DNA from: Dokdonella sp.
Lineage (GTDB): Bacteria; Pseudomonadota; Gammaproteobacteria; Xanthomonadales; Rhodanobacteraceae
Length of the DNA stretch: 64,000 nucleotides
Reading direction: 5' to 3'
NCBI GenBank assembly: GCA_023228465.1
Contig: JALOBC010000015.1
Location: 16,515 to 80,514, forward strand
Positions 45,055 through 55,323 of this stretch are shown piece by piece. The translations under genes and the position numbers were made by a program. A model generated the notes under the pieces. That model had not been told where the DNA came from, ran no database searches, and was given only the letters and a program-made list of their open reading frames with translations. Every line of letters begins with the position of its first letter. Position 1 is the first letter of the stretch.

Positions 45055-48000
45055 ATGTACGCACGGAAGATCACCTGGTCGAAGTCGACTACGACCCGTT
45101 TGCCCAGGCGCCGCTGGCGCGGGTGGTGCCCTCCACCGAGGCGCAGCGGGAAATCTGGCTTGCCGCCAGCCTCGCAGCGGAGGCGTCGCTGGCCTACAAC
45201 GAGTCGGCCACTCTGCACCTGCACGGCGCACTCGATGCGGCTGCGCTGCAGGCTGCGCTCACCACGCTGGTGGAACGCCACGAGGCCCTGCGTGCCACCG
45301 TCAGCGCGGATGGCCAACACCTGTGCATCGCCGAACCTGCGGCCTGCACCCTGACCATGCACGATCTTGCCGCGCTCGCGCCCGACGCGCGCGAAGACGC
45401 CATCGCCGACACCCTGCAGCGCGCGGTCGCGACCCCGTTCGACCTCGAACGCGGCCCGCTGTTCGCTGCCGAACTGCTGCGCCTGGGCGCCGATGAACAC
45501 ATCCTGCTGCTCAATGCCCATCACATCATCTGCGATGGCTGGTCCTTCGGTGTGATCGTGCGCGAACTGGCGGCACTGTATGCCGCAGCGCACGAACGGC
45601 GCGCCGCAGCGCTGCCACCTGCCGATTCCTTTGCCGGCTTCGCGCTGGCCGCCAGCGCCGCATCCGCCACGACGCAGGCGCACGAAGACTACTGGCTGGC
45701 CCGCTTCAGCCCCCCGCCTGCGCCCCTGGAGCTGCCCCTGGATCGACCCCGCCCGCGGCAGCGCAATTTCGCCTCGCGGCGCATCGATCACCACCTGGAT
45801 GCGCCCCTGGTGACCCGCCTGCGCGCCGCCGGTGCCAGTCAGGGCGCCAGCCTGTATGCGGTCCTGCTGACCGCCTTCGGCACCTTGCTGCAGCGCCTGA
45901 GCGGCCAGGACGACCTGGTGGTCGGCGTGCCGGCCGCCGGACAGGCGACCAGCGGCGCGCGCGCACTGGTCGGCCATGCCGTCAACGTGCTGCCGCTGCG
46001 CATGCGAGCGCAAGCGGCGATGCCCTTCGAGGCCCTGCTGCGCGAGGTGCGCGCGGATCTGCTGGATGCCTTCGACCACCCGCAGTACACCTTCGGCACC
46101 CTGCTGCAACGGCTGGCCCTGCCGCGCGACCCCACGCGCCTGCCCCTGGTCGGCGTGCTGTTCAACCTGGATCAGGCCCTCGAACCGGGCAGCATCGACT
46201 TTGGCGGCCTCGACTTCGAGTTCGCCGGCGTGCCGCGCAGCCACGAGAACTTCGAACTGTTCATCAACGCGGTGCAGGCCGGCGGTGGCCTGCGCCTGGA
46301 ATGCCAGTACAACACCGATCTTTTCGATGCCGCCACCATCGAGCGCTGGCTGGATGCCTACGCCACCCTGCTCGACGCACTGGTGGCGAACCCCCGGCAG
46401 ACCCTGGCCGCCCTGCCCATCCTGTCGCCCCGCGAGCGTGCCGCGCTGGCCGCGCTGCAACCGGCACCGGCCCCGCGCGCGGCGGGCCGGCGCGTGGAGG
46501 CGCTGGTGTTTGCCCAGGCACGCCGCACGCCCGAACGCGTTGCCCTGCGCTGCGGCGGGCAGACCTGGACCTATGCCCAGCTCGCCGCGCGCGCCCGCGG
46601 CATCGCCGCGGCGCTTGGCGCCCGCGGCATCGGCGCCGGCGCCCTGGTCGGCATTGCCCTGGAGCGCGATCCCGACCTCGTCGCCGCCACGCTCGGCGTG
46701 CTCGCAGCCGGTGCCGGCTACGTGCCGCTCGATCCGGCCTTCCCCGCCGACCGGCTCGCCTACATGGCCACGGATGCGCAGCTCGCGCTGCTGCTGGCCG
46801 GGCCGCCGACCGCTGGCCGCTTCGACTGGCCGGCCGCACGCACCCTGCTGCTCGATGACCCGGCCATCCCGGCGGACGCGCCCGACCTGCCACCGGCCCA
46901 GGGCGACGACGCCATCGCCTACGTCATCTACACGTCCGGTTCGACCGGCAAGCCCAAGGGCGTGTGCGTGCCGCAGGCAGCGGTCGTCAACTTCCTCCTT
47001 GCCATGCAGAGCGCGCCCGGCATCCAGCCGGACGACCGCCTGCTGGCGGTGACCACGCTGTCCTTCGACATCGCGGTGCTGGAACTCTTCCTGCCGCTCA
47101 CCTGCGGGGCCACCGTGGTGCTGGCCAGCCACGGCGAAGCGCTGGACGGGCATGCGCTCGGCGCGCTGATCGAACGCCACGCGGTGACCCTCATGCAGGC
47201 CACGCCGGCCAGCTGGCGCCTGCTGCTGGAAGCGGGCTGGCCGGGACGCGCGGGCCTGCGCGCCGTGTGCGGCGGCGAACCCCTGCCGCGCGACCTGGCC
47301 GAGGCCCTGCTGCAGCGCTGCGCTGCCCTGTGGAACCTGTACGGCCCCACCGAGACCACGGTCTGGTCGACCGCCTGGCGGGTGGAGGCGCCACAACGCG
47401 GCATCCGCATCGGCCGGCCGATCGACAACACCACGGTGTGGGTCCTCGATGCGCTGGATCAGCCCTGTCCGATCGGCGTGGCCGGCGAGATCGCGATCGG
47501 TGGTCGCGGCGTCGCGCTGGGCTACCTTGGCCGGCCCGAGCTCACGGCCGAGCGTTTCATTGCCGACCCATTCTCGCAAACGCCCGGCGCGCGCCTCTAC
47601 CGCACGGGCGATCGCGGGCGCTGGCGCAACGACGGCCTGCTCGAACACTTCGGCCGGCTCGACTTCCAGGTCAAGCTGCGCGGTTTCCGCATCGAACTGG
47701 GCGAGGTCGAGGCGAACCTGGTGAGCCACCCGTCGGTGGCCCGCGCCGTGGCCCTGGTGCGCGAGGATCGCCCCGGCGACCAGCGCCTGGTGGCCTACCT
47801 CACGCCGGCACCGGGGGCCACGCCGCAGGCGCAGGAGCTGCGCCGGCACCTGCGCCAGACGCTGCCGGACTACATGCTGCCGCAGCACTATCTGGTGCTC
47901 GCCACGATCCCGCAGTTGCCCAACGGCAAGATCGACCGCAAGGCCCTGCCGGCGCCCACCATGGCCAAGCTGGAAGCGGCGGCCGCCGCGCCGCCGCGCA

Positions 48001-49979
48001 ACACACTGGAGCGCCGCATCGGCGCGGCCATGGAAGAAGTCCTCGCCCTGCCGGGCCTGGGCCGCCACGACGACTTCTTCCGCCTGGGCGGCCACTCGCT
48101 GCTGGCCGCGCAGCTCACCGCGCGCCTGGCAAAGGAATTTGGCGTGCCGCTGTCCCTGCGCACCCTGTTCGACGCACCGACCATTGCCGGCCTGGCCGAC
48201 TTGCTGGCGGCGCGGCAAGGCACGCCGCAGGCCCCGCGCATCGAACCTCGCGCGGACCAGCATCTCGCGCCGCTGTCGCGCCAGCAGACGCGGCTGTGGC
48301 TGTTCGACCAGTTGCACCCCGGCAACCTCGTGTACAACACGCCATCGGCGCACCGTTTGCGCGGCGCGCTCGACGAGCCAGCCTTCGCCCAGGCCTTCCG
48401 CGCCCTGCTCGCGCGCCAGTCCAGCCTGCGCACCTCGATCGGCCACCTCGATGGCGAGCCGGTACAGGTGATCCACGAGGACATTCCGCTGGCACTGTTC
48501 CCCGCCGAAGACCTGGCGTCGCTGGCGGCGGACGTGCGCGAGGCCACGCTGATGCGACGCCTCGACGAACTCACCAACCAGCCCTTCGACCTGGCCAGCG
48601 CGCCGCTGTTCCGCGTACACCTGTTCCGCCTGGCGGACGATGAACACGTGCTGTTCTTCATGCCGCACCACATCATCTGGGACGGCTGGTCCTTCGACCT
48701 GTTCTACGCCGAATTCGCCGCGCTGTATGCCGCCTGCCAGGCAGGTCTTGCAGCGCAGCTGCCGCCCCTGCCGGTGTCCTATGGCGACTTTGCCGCCTGG
48801 CAGCAACGCTGGCTGGCAGGGCCCGAATACGCCACGCAGTTGCAGGCGCAGCTGGCGGCCTGGCATGCACGCCTGGCCAGGCACGGGCCACCGCCACCCT
48901 TGCCGACCGACCGGCCGCGGCCGCCGGCCCTGTCGCTGGCCGCGACCGGCGCCACCGAATGGCTGCAGGTATCCAGGGCGCAGACCGAGGCCTTGCGCGC
49001 GCTCGGCCAGCGCGCCGACGCCACCCTGTTCATGACCCTGCTGGCGGTGTTCTACACACTGCTGTACCGCTACATCGGCGCCACGCAACTGGTGGTTGGC
49101 ACGCCCGCGCGCGTGCGCAGTGCCGCCGAGGTCGAAAAGCTCATGGGCCTGTTCACCAACCTGCTGCCGCTGCCGCTCGATCTCGATCCCGCCAGCCGCT
49201 TCCTCGACCTGGTCGGCGCGGTGCGACAGGTCGTGCTGGATGGCTTTGCCCACCCGGACGTGCAGCTGGACGACCTGCTGCGCGAGCGCGACCTGCGCGC
49301 GGCGGTCGGCACCACCCAGCTCTACCAGGCGCAGTTCTCCTATCAGGATGCGCGGCAGCGCATCGTCGACTGGGGCGGTCTGGCACAGACGCAGATCCCG
49401 ATCTTCCAGCGTGGCACCAGCGAGGATCTGTCGCTGTGGCTCCTCGAGCACAACAACGGCATGCTCGGCGGTGCCATCTACAACGCCGACACGCTCGACG
49501 CCACCACCGTGCAACGCCTGTGCGCCGACTACCTCGACCTGCTCGATCGCGTGCTGGCCCATCCCGAGCAATCCATCGCCGCACTGGCCGCGCCCGGCGC
49601 CGGGCAGCAACGCATGCCCGAGCCGGCCGCGCCAGCGCCCGCACCGGCCGCACAGGGTGGCGCCACGCCGGCGGCGCCGGCGCCTGCCGACGCACCGGCC
49701 AGCGCGGCCGAGTGCTTCCTCGCCGACCTGTGGGCCGAACTCATCGGCGTGCCACGGGTCGGCTTGCGCGACAATTTCTTCGATCTGGGCGGCCATTCCC
49801 TGCTGGCCGTGGAGATGGCTTCCCGCGTGGAGCGGCGCACCGGGGTGCGCCTGAACCTGCTGCGGATCGCCAGCACGACGCTGGCCGGGCTGGCGGCGGA
49901 ACTGCCACGGGAACTGCCAGCCGCGCCGCCGGCAACCCTCGGTGGGCGCATGCGCAAACTGCTCGGGCTGCGCGCATGA
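45051..49979 (+). CDS. Nonribosomal peptide synthetase: C-A-T-C-T, no thioesterase
   Basis: A 1642-residue NRPS whose ATG overlaps the upstream synthase stop (ATGA). C1 has intact HHIICDG (His157-His158); the A domain spans about 480-960 with [11 protein letters not shown] (near 625) and NGKIDRK; T1 serine is Ser1016; C2 has intact HHIIWDG (from His1206); an Ala/Pro-rich linker leads to T2 (Ser1583 in GGHS) and a short tail. By hand alignment the A code reads DILQVGLVWK, close to the glycine code DILQLGLIWK. The last module has C and T but no A, and there is no TE or reductase, so release must involve C2 or a separate protein. Confidence 0.93.
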   Translation: MNVRTEDHLVEVDYDPFAQAPLARVVPSTEAQREIWLAASLAAEASLAYNESATLHLHGALDAAALQAALTTLVERHEALRATVSADGQHLCIAEPAACTLTMHDLAALAPDAREDAIADTLQRAVATPFDLERGPLFAAELLRLGADEHILLLNAHHIICDGWSFGVIVRELAALYAAAHERRAAALPPADSFAGFALAASAASATTQAHEDYWLARFSPPPAPLELPLDRPRPRQRNFASRRIDHHLDAPLVTRLRAAGASQGASLYAVLLTAFGTLLQRLSGQDDLVVGVPAAGQATSGARALVGHAVNVLPLRMRAQAAMPFEALLREVRADLLDAFDHPQYTFGTLLQRLALPRDPTRLPLVGVLFNLDQALEPGSIDFGGLDFEFAGVPRSHENFELFINAVQAGGGLRLECQYNTDLFDAATIERWLDAYATLLDALVANPRQTLAALPILSPRERAALAALQPAPAPRAAGRRVEALVFAQARRTPERVALRCGGQTWTYAQLAARARGIAAALGARGIGAGALVGIALERDPDLVAATLGVLAAGAGYVPLDPAFPADRLAYMATDAQLALLLAGPPTAGRFDWPAARTLLLDDPAIPADAPDLPPAQGDDAIAYVIYTSGSTGKPKGVCVPQAAVVNFLLAMQSAPGIQPDDRLLAVTTLSFDIAVLELFLPLTCGATVVLASHGEALDGHALGALIERHAVTLMQATPASWRLLLEAGWPGRAGLRAVCGGEPLPRDLAEALLQRCAALWNLYGPTETTVWSTAWRVEAPQRGIRIGRPIDNTTVWVLDALDQPCPIGVAGEIAIGGRGVALGYLGRPELTAERFIADPFSQTPGARLYRTGDRGRWRNDGLLEHFGRLDFQVKLRGFRIELGEVEANLVSHPSVARAVALVREDRPGDQRLVAYLTPAPGATPQAQELRRHLRQTLPDYMLPQHYLVLATIPQLPNGKIDRKALPAPTMAKLEAAAAAPPRNTLERRIGAAMEEVLALPGLGRHDDFFRLGGHSLLAAQLTARLAKEFGVPLSLRTLFDAPTIAGLADLLAARQGTPQAPRIEPRADQHLAPLSRQQTRLWLFDQLHPGNLVYNTPSAHRLRGALDEPAFAQAFRALLARQSSLRTSIGHLDGEPVQVIHEDIPLALFPAEDLASLAADVREATLMRRLDELTNQPFDLASAPLFRVHLFRLADDEHVLFFMPHHIIWDGWSFDLFYAEFAALYAACQAGLAAQLPPLPVSYGDFAAWQQRWLAGPEYATQLQAQLAAWHARLARHGPPPPLPTDRPRPPALSLAATGATEWLQVSRAQTEALRALGQRADATLFMTLLAVFYTLLYRYIGATQLVVGTPARVRSAAEVEKLMGLFTNLLPLPLDLDPASRFLDLVGAVRQVVLDGFAHPDVQLDDLLRERDLRAAVGTTQLYQAQFSYQDARQRIVDWGGLAQTQIPIFQRGTSEDLSLWLLEHNNGMLGGAIYNADTLDATTVQRLCADYLDLLDRVLAHPEQSIAALAAPGAGQQRMPEPAAPAPAPAAQGGATPAAPAPADAPASAAECFLADLWAELIGVPRVGLRDNFFDLGGHSLLAVEMASRVERRTGVRLNLLRIASTTLAGLAAELPRELPAAPPATLGGRMRKLLGLRA

Positions 49980-50092
49980 GGTCTGCCCGGTCATCCGCCG
50001 GTCGTGGCGTGGCGCCTGAACCTGTCCTGACGCCAGGCGCGCATGCCGGCCAATCCGGCGTCAAACCCGCGCGGACGCGCAAATGGCGGTTC

Positions 50093-50098
50093 TATACT
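50093..50098 (+). promoter_or_regulatory. Candidate -10 (TATACT) before the polysaccharide export operon
   Basis: TATACT (5/6) lies about 100 bases before the export lipoprotein ATG. The surrounding TATACTTTGTC resembles the CATACTGTGAC core of the shared motif at 8 of 11 positions. No strong -35. Confidence 0.4.
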
Positions 50099-50200
50099 TT
50101 GTCGCACGCCGCGTTGCGTTCGATGCCGCGCGCATCGCCTGGCTGCAGCGGGGCAAGGGGAAGCGATCCAACGGACCAATCAACTACCCGGGAGGTTTCG

Positions 50201-50824
50201 ATGAAAGTCCTCGTGCGTCTTCTTGCCTGCGCGTGCCTGCTCCTGCTGGGCGCCTGTGCCACCGGCAGCCTGTCTTCCAACGGGCCGCCGCCGATCGATC
50301 CGCAGGCCCAGGCCGTCAAGGTCTATCACATCGGCGTGGATGACATCCTGGATGTCTCGGTGTGGCAGAACCCCGACCTCAATACCAAGGTGCCGGTGCG
50401 TCCCGACGGCATGATCTCGGTGCCGCTGATCGGCGACGTGAAGGCTGGTGGCCGCACCCCCGAGGAAGTCGCCGCGGAAATCCAGGAACGGCTCAAGGCC
50501 TTCATCCGCGATCCGCAGGTGGCGGTGATCCTGACCGAACTGCGCAGCCACGAGTACCTTTCGCGGGTGCGCGTCACCGGCGCGGTGCGGCAACCGATAT
50601 CCGTACCCTACCGGCAGGGCATGACCGTGCTCGACGCGATCCTCGCCGCCGGCGGCACCAACGAATTCGCCGCCCCCAACCGCACCGAGCTGTACCGCAA
50701 GGTCGGCGACACCACCAAGGCCTACGCGATCCACCTGGATGACATCCTCAAGAAGGGCAACCTCAAGTCCAACTATCCGGCACAGCCGGGCGATGTCATC
50801 ACGGTGCCCGAACGCGTCTTCTGA
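50201..50824 (+). CDS. Polysaccharide export lipoprotein (Wza-like)
   Basis: A 207-residue lipoprotein with lipobox LLGAC (acylated Cys19). The mature part has the Poly_export signature YHIGVDDILDVSVWQNPDLNTKVPVRPDGMISVPLIGDVKAGGRTPEE, then a SLBB-type domain (YLSRVRVTGAVRQPISVPYRQGMTVLDAILAAGG). It is shorter than E. coli Wza (about 380) and matches the short export proteins of EpsH/exosortase-type EPS loci. GGGAGG lies 5 bases before the ATG. Predicted to form the outer-membrane exit of the exopolysaccharide. Confidence 0.93.
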   Translation: MKVLVRLLACACLLLLGACATGSLSSNGPPPIDPQAQAVKVYHIGVDDILDVSVWQNPDLNTKVPVRPDGMISVPLIGDVKAGGRTPEEVAAEIQERLKAFIRDPQVAVILTELRSHEYLSRVRVTGAVRQPISVPYRQGMTVLDAILAAGGTNEFAAPNRTELYRKVGDTTKAYAIHLDDILKKGNLKSNYPAQPGDVITVPERVF

Positions 50825-50841
50825 CACGACAGGATGGGTCG

Positions 50842-52392
50842 ATGAGTACCGCGATCATTCCGCTGAACGAACTGCTTCCGACCCTGGCGACGGAGGCGCG
50901 CCGGCGCAAGCTGCTGCTGAGCTTCCTGTTTGCGGCGATCGCGCTCGCGGCGCTGGCGGCCGGCATGCTGTGGCCGGAGAAATACAACGCCTCCACGACC
51001 ATCCTCGTGCAGGAAAGCAACATCGTCACCGGCCTGATGGAAGGCCGGGCGGTGGCGACCGGGGTTGCCAACCGCGCGGCCATTGCACGCGAGGTGATCT
51101 TCAGCCGCAAGGTCATGGACGACATCCTCGCGGCCGGTGGCTGGATGAGTGCCCAGCCACCGCCCACGCCGCTGCAGCAGGATCAGATCATCGAGCGTAT
51201 CGAGAGCCGCACGCGCATCGAAAGCCCGCGCGACAACCTGATCCAGATCGCCTACTCCGACAGCTCCCCCGAGCGGGCCTACCACGTGACGGAACACTTC
51301 GCGCGGATGTTCATCCAGGAGAGCCTGGCTGCCAAGGAACGCGAAAGCCGTGATGCCTTCGAGTTCATCAGCAGCCAGGTCGCTGCCTACCACAAGAAAC
51401 TGGAGGATGCGGAAAACAAGCTCAAGGCCTACCGCGACCAGAACCCGGACGCGCGCCCGGGCAGCGAGACCGACACCAACACGCGCATCAGCCAGTTGCG
51501 TGTGCAGATCGAGCAATCGCGCATGGAGATGATGGAGCAGCAGTCCAAGGAAGCGGCGATCCGCTCGCAACTGGGCGGCGAATCGGAGATCAACGTGGTG
51601 CAGACACGCTCGGGCCAGATCGAGGCACAACTGGCGACCCTGCAGAGCGAGCTCGACCGCCTGCTGCTGACCTATACCGACCAGTATCCGGATGTGGTGC
51701 GCATCCGCCACCAGATCCAGGAACTGAAGCAGGCGCTGGCCAAGGCGGACAGCGCCCAGGAGCGCAGCACCGGCACTTCCACCGCGCTGGGAGCGACCGT
51801 GCAGTACAGCCCGGTGTACCAGGAGCTCAAGCTCAAGCTGGGCGAAGCGCGCCGCAATGCCGCCGCCGCCGCCGCGCGCATGAAGTTCAGCGAGAACCAG
51901 CTCAATCAGGAGCTGGAACGCAGCAAGCGGGTGGCGAACACGGCGAACGCCGAGGCCGAGCTGACGCGCGACTATGAAGTGAACCGCGACATCTACCAGG
52001 ATCTGCTCAAGCGCCGCGAGAACGCGCGCGTGTCGATGAACCTGGACCAGGAACAGCGTGGCCTCACGTTCCGCATCCAGGAACCGGCCATCATGCCGCT
52101 GCAACCCTCGGGCCTGCGCATGGTGCACTTCGTCGCCGCCGGGCTGCTGCTCGGCCTGGCGGTGCCGTTCAGCCTGCTGTTCGGCTACGCGAGGTTCGAT
52201 CCGCGCGTGCACTCGGCGGCACAGATCGAGCGCATGGCCGGGGTGCCGGTGCTCGCATCCATTCCCGTTTACGATACGCCGCGTGAACGCCGGCGCGAAC
52301 GGCGCCAGTACCTGCTGGTGGCGCTCATCGTCCTCGCCACCGCGGCCGCCTACGTGTCGTTGTACCTGCTGCGCACGAGGATGCACCCATGA
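50842..52392 (+). CDS. Polysaccharide chain-length determinant / co-polymerase (Wzz-like)
   Basis: A 516-residue inner-membrane protein. Helix 1 is at about residues 24-43 and a Wzz domain starts NASTTILVQESNI. A long periplasmic coiled coil runs about 170-400 with heptad-like charged sequence. Two C-terminal helices follow (LRMVHFVAAGLLLGLAVPF and LLVALIVLATAAAYVSLYLL). The C-terminal Tyr-kinase domain of Wzc is absent; a kinase-like protein is encoded next. It starts 18 bases after the export gene and its stop overlaps the next ATG (ATGA). Confidence 0.92.
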   Translation: MSTAIIPLNELLPTLATEARRRKLLLSFLFAAIALAALAAGMLWPEKYNASTTILVQESNIVTGLMEGRAVATGVANRAAIAREVIFSRKVMDDILAAGGWMSAQPPPTPLQQDQIIERIESRTRIESPRDNLIQIAYSDSSPERAYHVTEHFARMFIQESLAAKERESRDAFEFISSQVAAYHKKLEDAENKLKAYRDQNPDARPGSETDTNTRISQLRVQIEQSRMEMMEQQSKEAAIRSQLGGESEINVVQTRSGQIEAQLATLQSELDRLLLTYTDQYPDVVRIRHQIQELKQALAKADSAQERSTGTSTALGATVQYSPVYQELKLKLGEARRNAAAAAARMKFSENQLNQELERSKRVANTANAEAELTRDYEVNRDIYQDLLKRRENARVSMNLDQEQRGLTFRIQEPAIMPLQPSGLRMVHFVAAGLLLGLAVPFSLLFGYARFDPRVHSAAQIERMAGVPVLASIPVYDTPRERRRERRQYLLVALIVLATAAAYVSLYLLRTRMHP

Positions 52393-53183
52393 GCACACCC
52401 GAGGGCAGCCCGGCACCACGTCAGGCGCCCCCCGACAGCGCCAGGGATCCGGCAACGGGAACCCAGCTCGAGGGCCTGGCACAGCGCGCCATCACCAGCC
52501 GCTCGATCGCGCGCATGGCGGAAACCACCGAACTGGCACCGCGGCAGTTGCAGGAACGCCAGATCATCCACCGCGACGGTTCCGGTCGTCACCAGGCCGA
52601 TGCCTTCCGCGAGATCCGCACGCGCCTGCTGGCCCTGGGCGGCGGACAGAACTTCGTCACCCTGGTGGTCTCGGTCAGCCCCGGCTCCGGCGGCAGCTTC
52701 GTGGCGCGCAACCTGGCTGCGGCCTTCGCCTTCGACGAGGCCATGACGGCGTTGCTGGTCGATTGCCACTTCCGCCACCCCGCCCAGCACACGGCCATGG
52801 GCGTGGACACCAGCAACGGCGGCCTTGCCGACTATCTCGACCACCCCGCGCTCGGCATCGAGAACATCCTCTACCGCACGGGCGTGCCACGCCTGCGCCT
52901 GATCCCGACCGGCCGTGCGCGTGAAATGCGTGGCGAATACCTGTCCTCGTTCCGCATGCGCGCGGTGATCGATTCCCTGCGTTGCCGCTATCCGGACCGC
53001 TACCTCGTGCTCGATGGTCCGGCGGTCAAGGGTTCGCCGGACGCGCGCATCGCTGCGGACCTGGCCGATTTCGTCGTCCTGGTGGCCGGCTATGGCCGCG
53101 ACACGCCCGCCGCCATCACGCACGCAGCGTCGGTCTTCGATCCCAACAAGTTCGCGGGGGTGGTATTCAATGAGCGCCCATGA
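52389..53183 (+). CDS. BY-kinase-like ATPase with a degenerate Walker A motif
   Basis: A 264-residue protein of the MinD/BY-kinase type expected beside the Wzz-like protein. The Walker A region reads VSPGSGGSFVARNLA, where active kinases have PGEGKS/T: the ATP-binding Lys is Gly. Walker A' is retained in part (LLVDCHFRHP; usual DxDxR pattern partly lost). There is no C-terminal tyrosine cluster (end FAGVVFNERP). It may be a catalytically weak or dead adaptor that works on the co-polymerase. It overlaps genes on both sides. Confidence 0.85.
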   Translation: MSTPEGSPAPRQAPPDSARDPATGTQLEGLAQRAITSRSIARMAETTELAPRQLQERQIIHRDGSGRHQADAFREIRTRLLALGGGQNFVTLVVSVSPGSGGSFVARNLAAAFAFDEAMTALLVDCHFRHPAQHTAMGVDTSNGGLADYLDHPALGIENILYRTGVPRLRLIPTGRAREMRGEYLSSFRMRAVIDSLRCRYPDRYLVLDGPAVKGSPDARIAADLADFVVLVAGYGRDTPAAITHAASVFDPNKFAGVVFNERP

Positions 53184-54516
53184 ACCAGCGACACGCCGTA
53201 TCGTGCCGGCCGCCAACCGCACCCTGCCTGCGCTGCTGGGCCTGACCTGCGCACTGCTCCCGTGTGCCGGCAATCCGAAACCGGTGCTCGATTACACCGT
53301 CGGCATCGGCTGGCTGCACGATGACAACGTGACCCAGAGCGAGACCGACGCGCGCAGCGACAACATCCTCGCGCCCCGGCTCGCCTTCTCGCTGGACCAG
53401 CAGGGTGCGAGCCTCTCGGCCCTGGCCGCCGGCACGATCGAATACCGCAAGTACCTGTCCGGCACCTTCAACAGCCAGTTTGCGGCGGTGGTTTCCGGCT
53501 CGGCAGCCTGGCACATCAGCCCCGACCGGCTGGACTGGGTGGTGGAGGACTATGTCGGCCGGCAACCGATCAACGTGCTGGCCAACAACGATCCGGACAA
53601 CCAGCAGCAGACCAACGTGTTCAGTACCGGGCCGACCCTGCGCGCGCACTTCTCCGACGCGCTGCGCGGCCAGCTGGATCTGCGCTACACGCGCAACTAC
53701 GCCGAGGTCAGCAAGGATTTCAACGGCGATCGCATCAGCGGCGCCGGTCGCCTGCTCTACCTGCTCGGCCAGGGTGACCTGGTCACCGGCAACCTGCGCT
53801 TCGAGCGCGCGCGCTTCGACCTCGATCCGGACACATCCGATTACGACCGCACCGACCTGTACGCCGGTTACAGCCACGATGGCAGCAGCATCGACCTGGT
53901 CGGCAATCTCGGCTACAGCCGGATCGACTTCACGCGCGGCAGCGGCGTGCACGACGGCGTGCTCGCCAATGCCACCCTGACCTGGAACCCCAGCGCTACC
54001 GACGCGCTGTCGATCCACGTCGCCGACAGCCTCGTCGATGCGGCCAGCGAACTGGCGATCGACCCCAGCCGCATCGGCCAACCGGGCGAACTGGGCATCG
54101 GCAGCGGCCTCAACGGCGTGGTCATTTCCCCGGATGTGTACCGGGCGCGCGAACTGCGCCTGGGCTACGGCCGCAGCACCGCACGCTATCGCCTTTCCGT
54201 CGCCCCGTTCCTGCGCAAGCTGAGCTATCTCGACGACACCGAGTCCGACCAGCGTTCGCGCGGGCTGTACGCCGATTTCGCCTGGTCGTTCACCCCGCTC
54301 ACGACCCTGACCGTGTACTGCGGCGGCGAGAACCGCACCTATCTGTCGCTCGACCGCAATGACGACGACCGCAGCTACGGCGCGCGCCTGTCCTGGCGCA
54401 GCACCCGGCACTGGGAGTGGATCGCGAGCTACGCACGGCTGCGGCGTGACAGCGACACCCCCGGGCAAAGCTACACCGACAACATTCTCGGCCTCGCCCT
54501 GGCCTGGCATCGCTGA
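53170..54516 (+). CDS. Outer-membrane beta-barrel protein of the EPS locus
   Basis: A 448-residue protein. A poor signal-like segment (LPALLGLTCALLPCAG, about 19-34) leads to alternating polar/aromatic beta strands: VLDYTVGIGWLHDDNVTQSETDARSDNI, LDLRYTRNYAEVSKDF, DLYAGYSHDGSSIDLVGNLGYSRIDF, YSDNILGLALAWHR-type end. It resembles the TIGR03016-type proteins of exosortase-linked EPS loci, about 420-480 residues long, probably outer-membrane barrels. The ATG at 53170 overlaps the upstream gene by 14 bases. Confidence 0.8.
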   Translation: MSAHEPATRRIVPAANRTLPALLGLTCALLPCAGNPKPVLDYTVGIGWLHDDNVTQSETDARSDNILAPRLAFSLDQQGASLSALAAGTIEYRKYLSGTFNSQFAAVVSGSAAWHISPDRLDWVVEDYVGRQPINVLANNDPDNQQQTNVFSTGPTLRAHFSDALRGQLDLRYTRNYAEVSKDFNGDRISGAGRLLYLLGQGDLVTGNLRFERARFDLDPDTSDYDRTDLYAGYSHDGSSIDLVGNLGYSRIDFTRGSGVHDGVLANATLTWNPSATDALSIHVADSLVDAASELAIDPSRIGQPGELGIGSGLNGVVISPDVYRARELRLGYGRSTARYRLSVAPFLRKLSYLDDTESDQRSRGLYADFAWSFTPLTTLTVYCGGENRTYLSLDRNDDDRSYGARLSWRSTRHWEWIASYARLRRDSDTPGQSYTDNILGLALAWHR

Positions 54517-54524
54517 GCAAAGCC

Positions 54525-55319
54525 ATGCCGCCCGTCCTGCCGCCACCGCGCCGCACCATCCTGATGTACCACGCGGTACGCGCGCCGGGCGTGAGCGTGG
54601 CTGGCGAGGATCCGCACTACACGGTCGAGCGCGACGCGTTCCTCGCCCAGCTGGATCTGGCCCAGGCCGGTGGCCGCGGGGTCGGCTGCGCCCGTGACCT
54701 GCTCGCCGGCGCGGACGGGCAGAGCGTGGCCCTCACCTTCGACGACGGCCACCTCAGCAACTACACGGTCGCCTGGCCGGAGCTGCTGGCACGCGGGCTG
54801 CGCGCCGACTTCTTCATCAATCCCGCCAGTGTGGGTCGACGCGATTTCGCCAGCTGGGCACAGTTGCGCGAGATGGCGCAAAGCGGCATGTCGATCCAGT
54901 CGCACGGTTACGAGCATCGCTATTTCGACGACCTCGATTCAATCGCGCTGGACGTCCAGCTGGCGCGTTCACGCGGCGAGATCGAGGAGCACATCGGCCA
55001 GCCGGTCACCCTGCTGGCGCCGCCCGGCGGACGCGCGCCGCCGGGCCTGCTCCCGCGCGCGCGCGATCTGGGTTACCGGCACGTGCTCGGCTCGCGCCCG
55101 GGCCATCTGCGTGCCGACGCCGGCAGCCGCATCCTGCCGCGCGTGGCGGTCACGGCCGACCTGGACGAGGCCCGCCTGGCCGCCTGGCTGGATGGATCCC
55201 GCCTCGTGGACCTGCGTGCACAGCTGCGCCACGATCTGCTCGGCGCGGCCAAGCACGTGCTCGGCAACCGGCGCTACGAGCGCCTGCGCGGGCGTCTGCT
55301 CGGACCGGCCCAGGGCTGA
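54525..55319 (+). CDS. Polysaccharide deacetylase (NodB/CE4 family)
   Basis: A 264-residue CE4 enzyme. Motif 1 is LTFDDGH (catalytic Asp and metal Asp), motif 2 SHGYEH (HxxxxH-type metal His pair), motif 3 LAPPGGRAPPG in place of RxPxG, which is altered. It would remove N- or O-acetyl groups from the polysaccharide, possibly GlcNAc-derived residues. No signal peptide is evident, so action in the cytosol or at the membrane is possible. It starts 8 bases after the barrel gene. Confidence 0.9.
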   Translation: MPPVLPPPRRTILMYHAVRAPGVSVAGEDPHYTVERDAFLAQLDLAQAGGRGVGCARDLLAGADGQSVALTFDDGHLSNYTVAWPELLARGLRADFFINPASVGRRDFASWAQLREMAQSGMSIQSHGYEHRYFDDLDSIALDVQLARSRGEIEEHIGQPVTLLAPPGGRAPPGLLPRARDLGYRHVLGSRPGHLRADAGSRILPRVAVTADLDEARLAAWLDGSRLVDLRAQLRHDLLGAAKHVLGNRRYERLRGRLLGPAQG

Positions 55320-55323
55320 TCGC

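Noticed and set aside
44844-49994. A 1716-codon open frame antisense to the second synthetase
   Set aside because: Same cause; the forward frame carries intact C, A and T motifs across its whole length.
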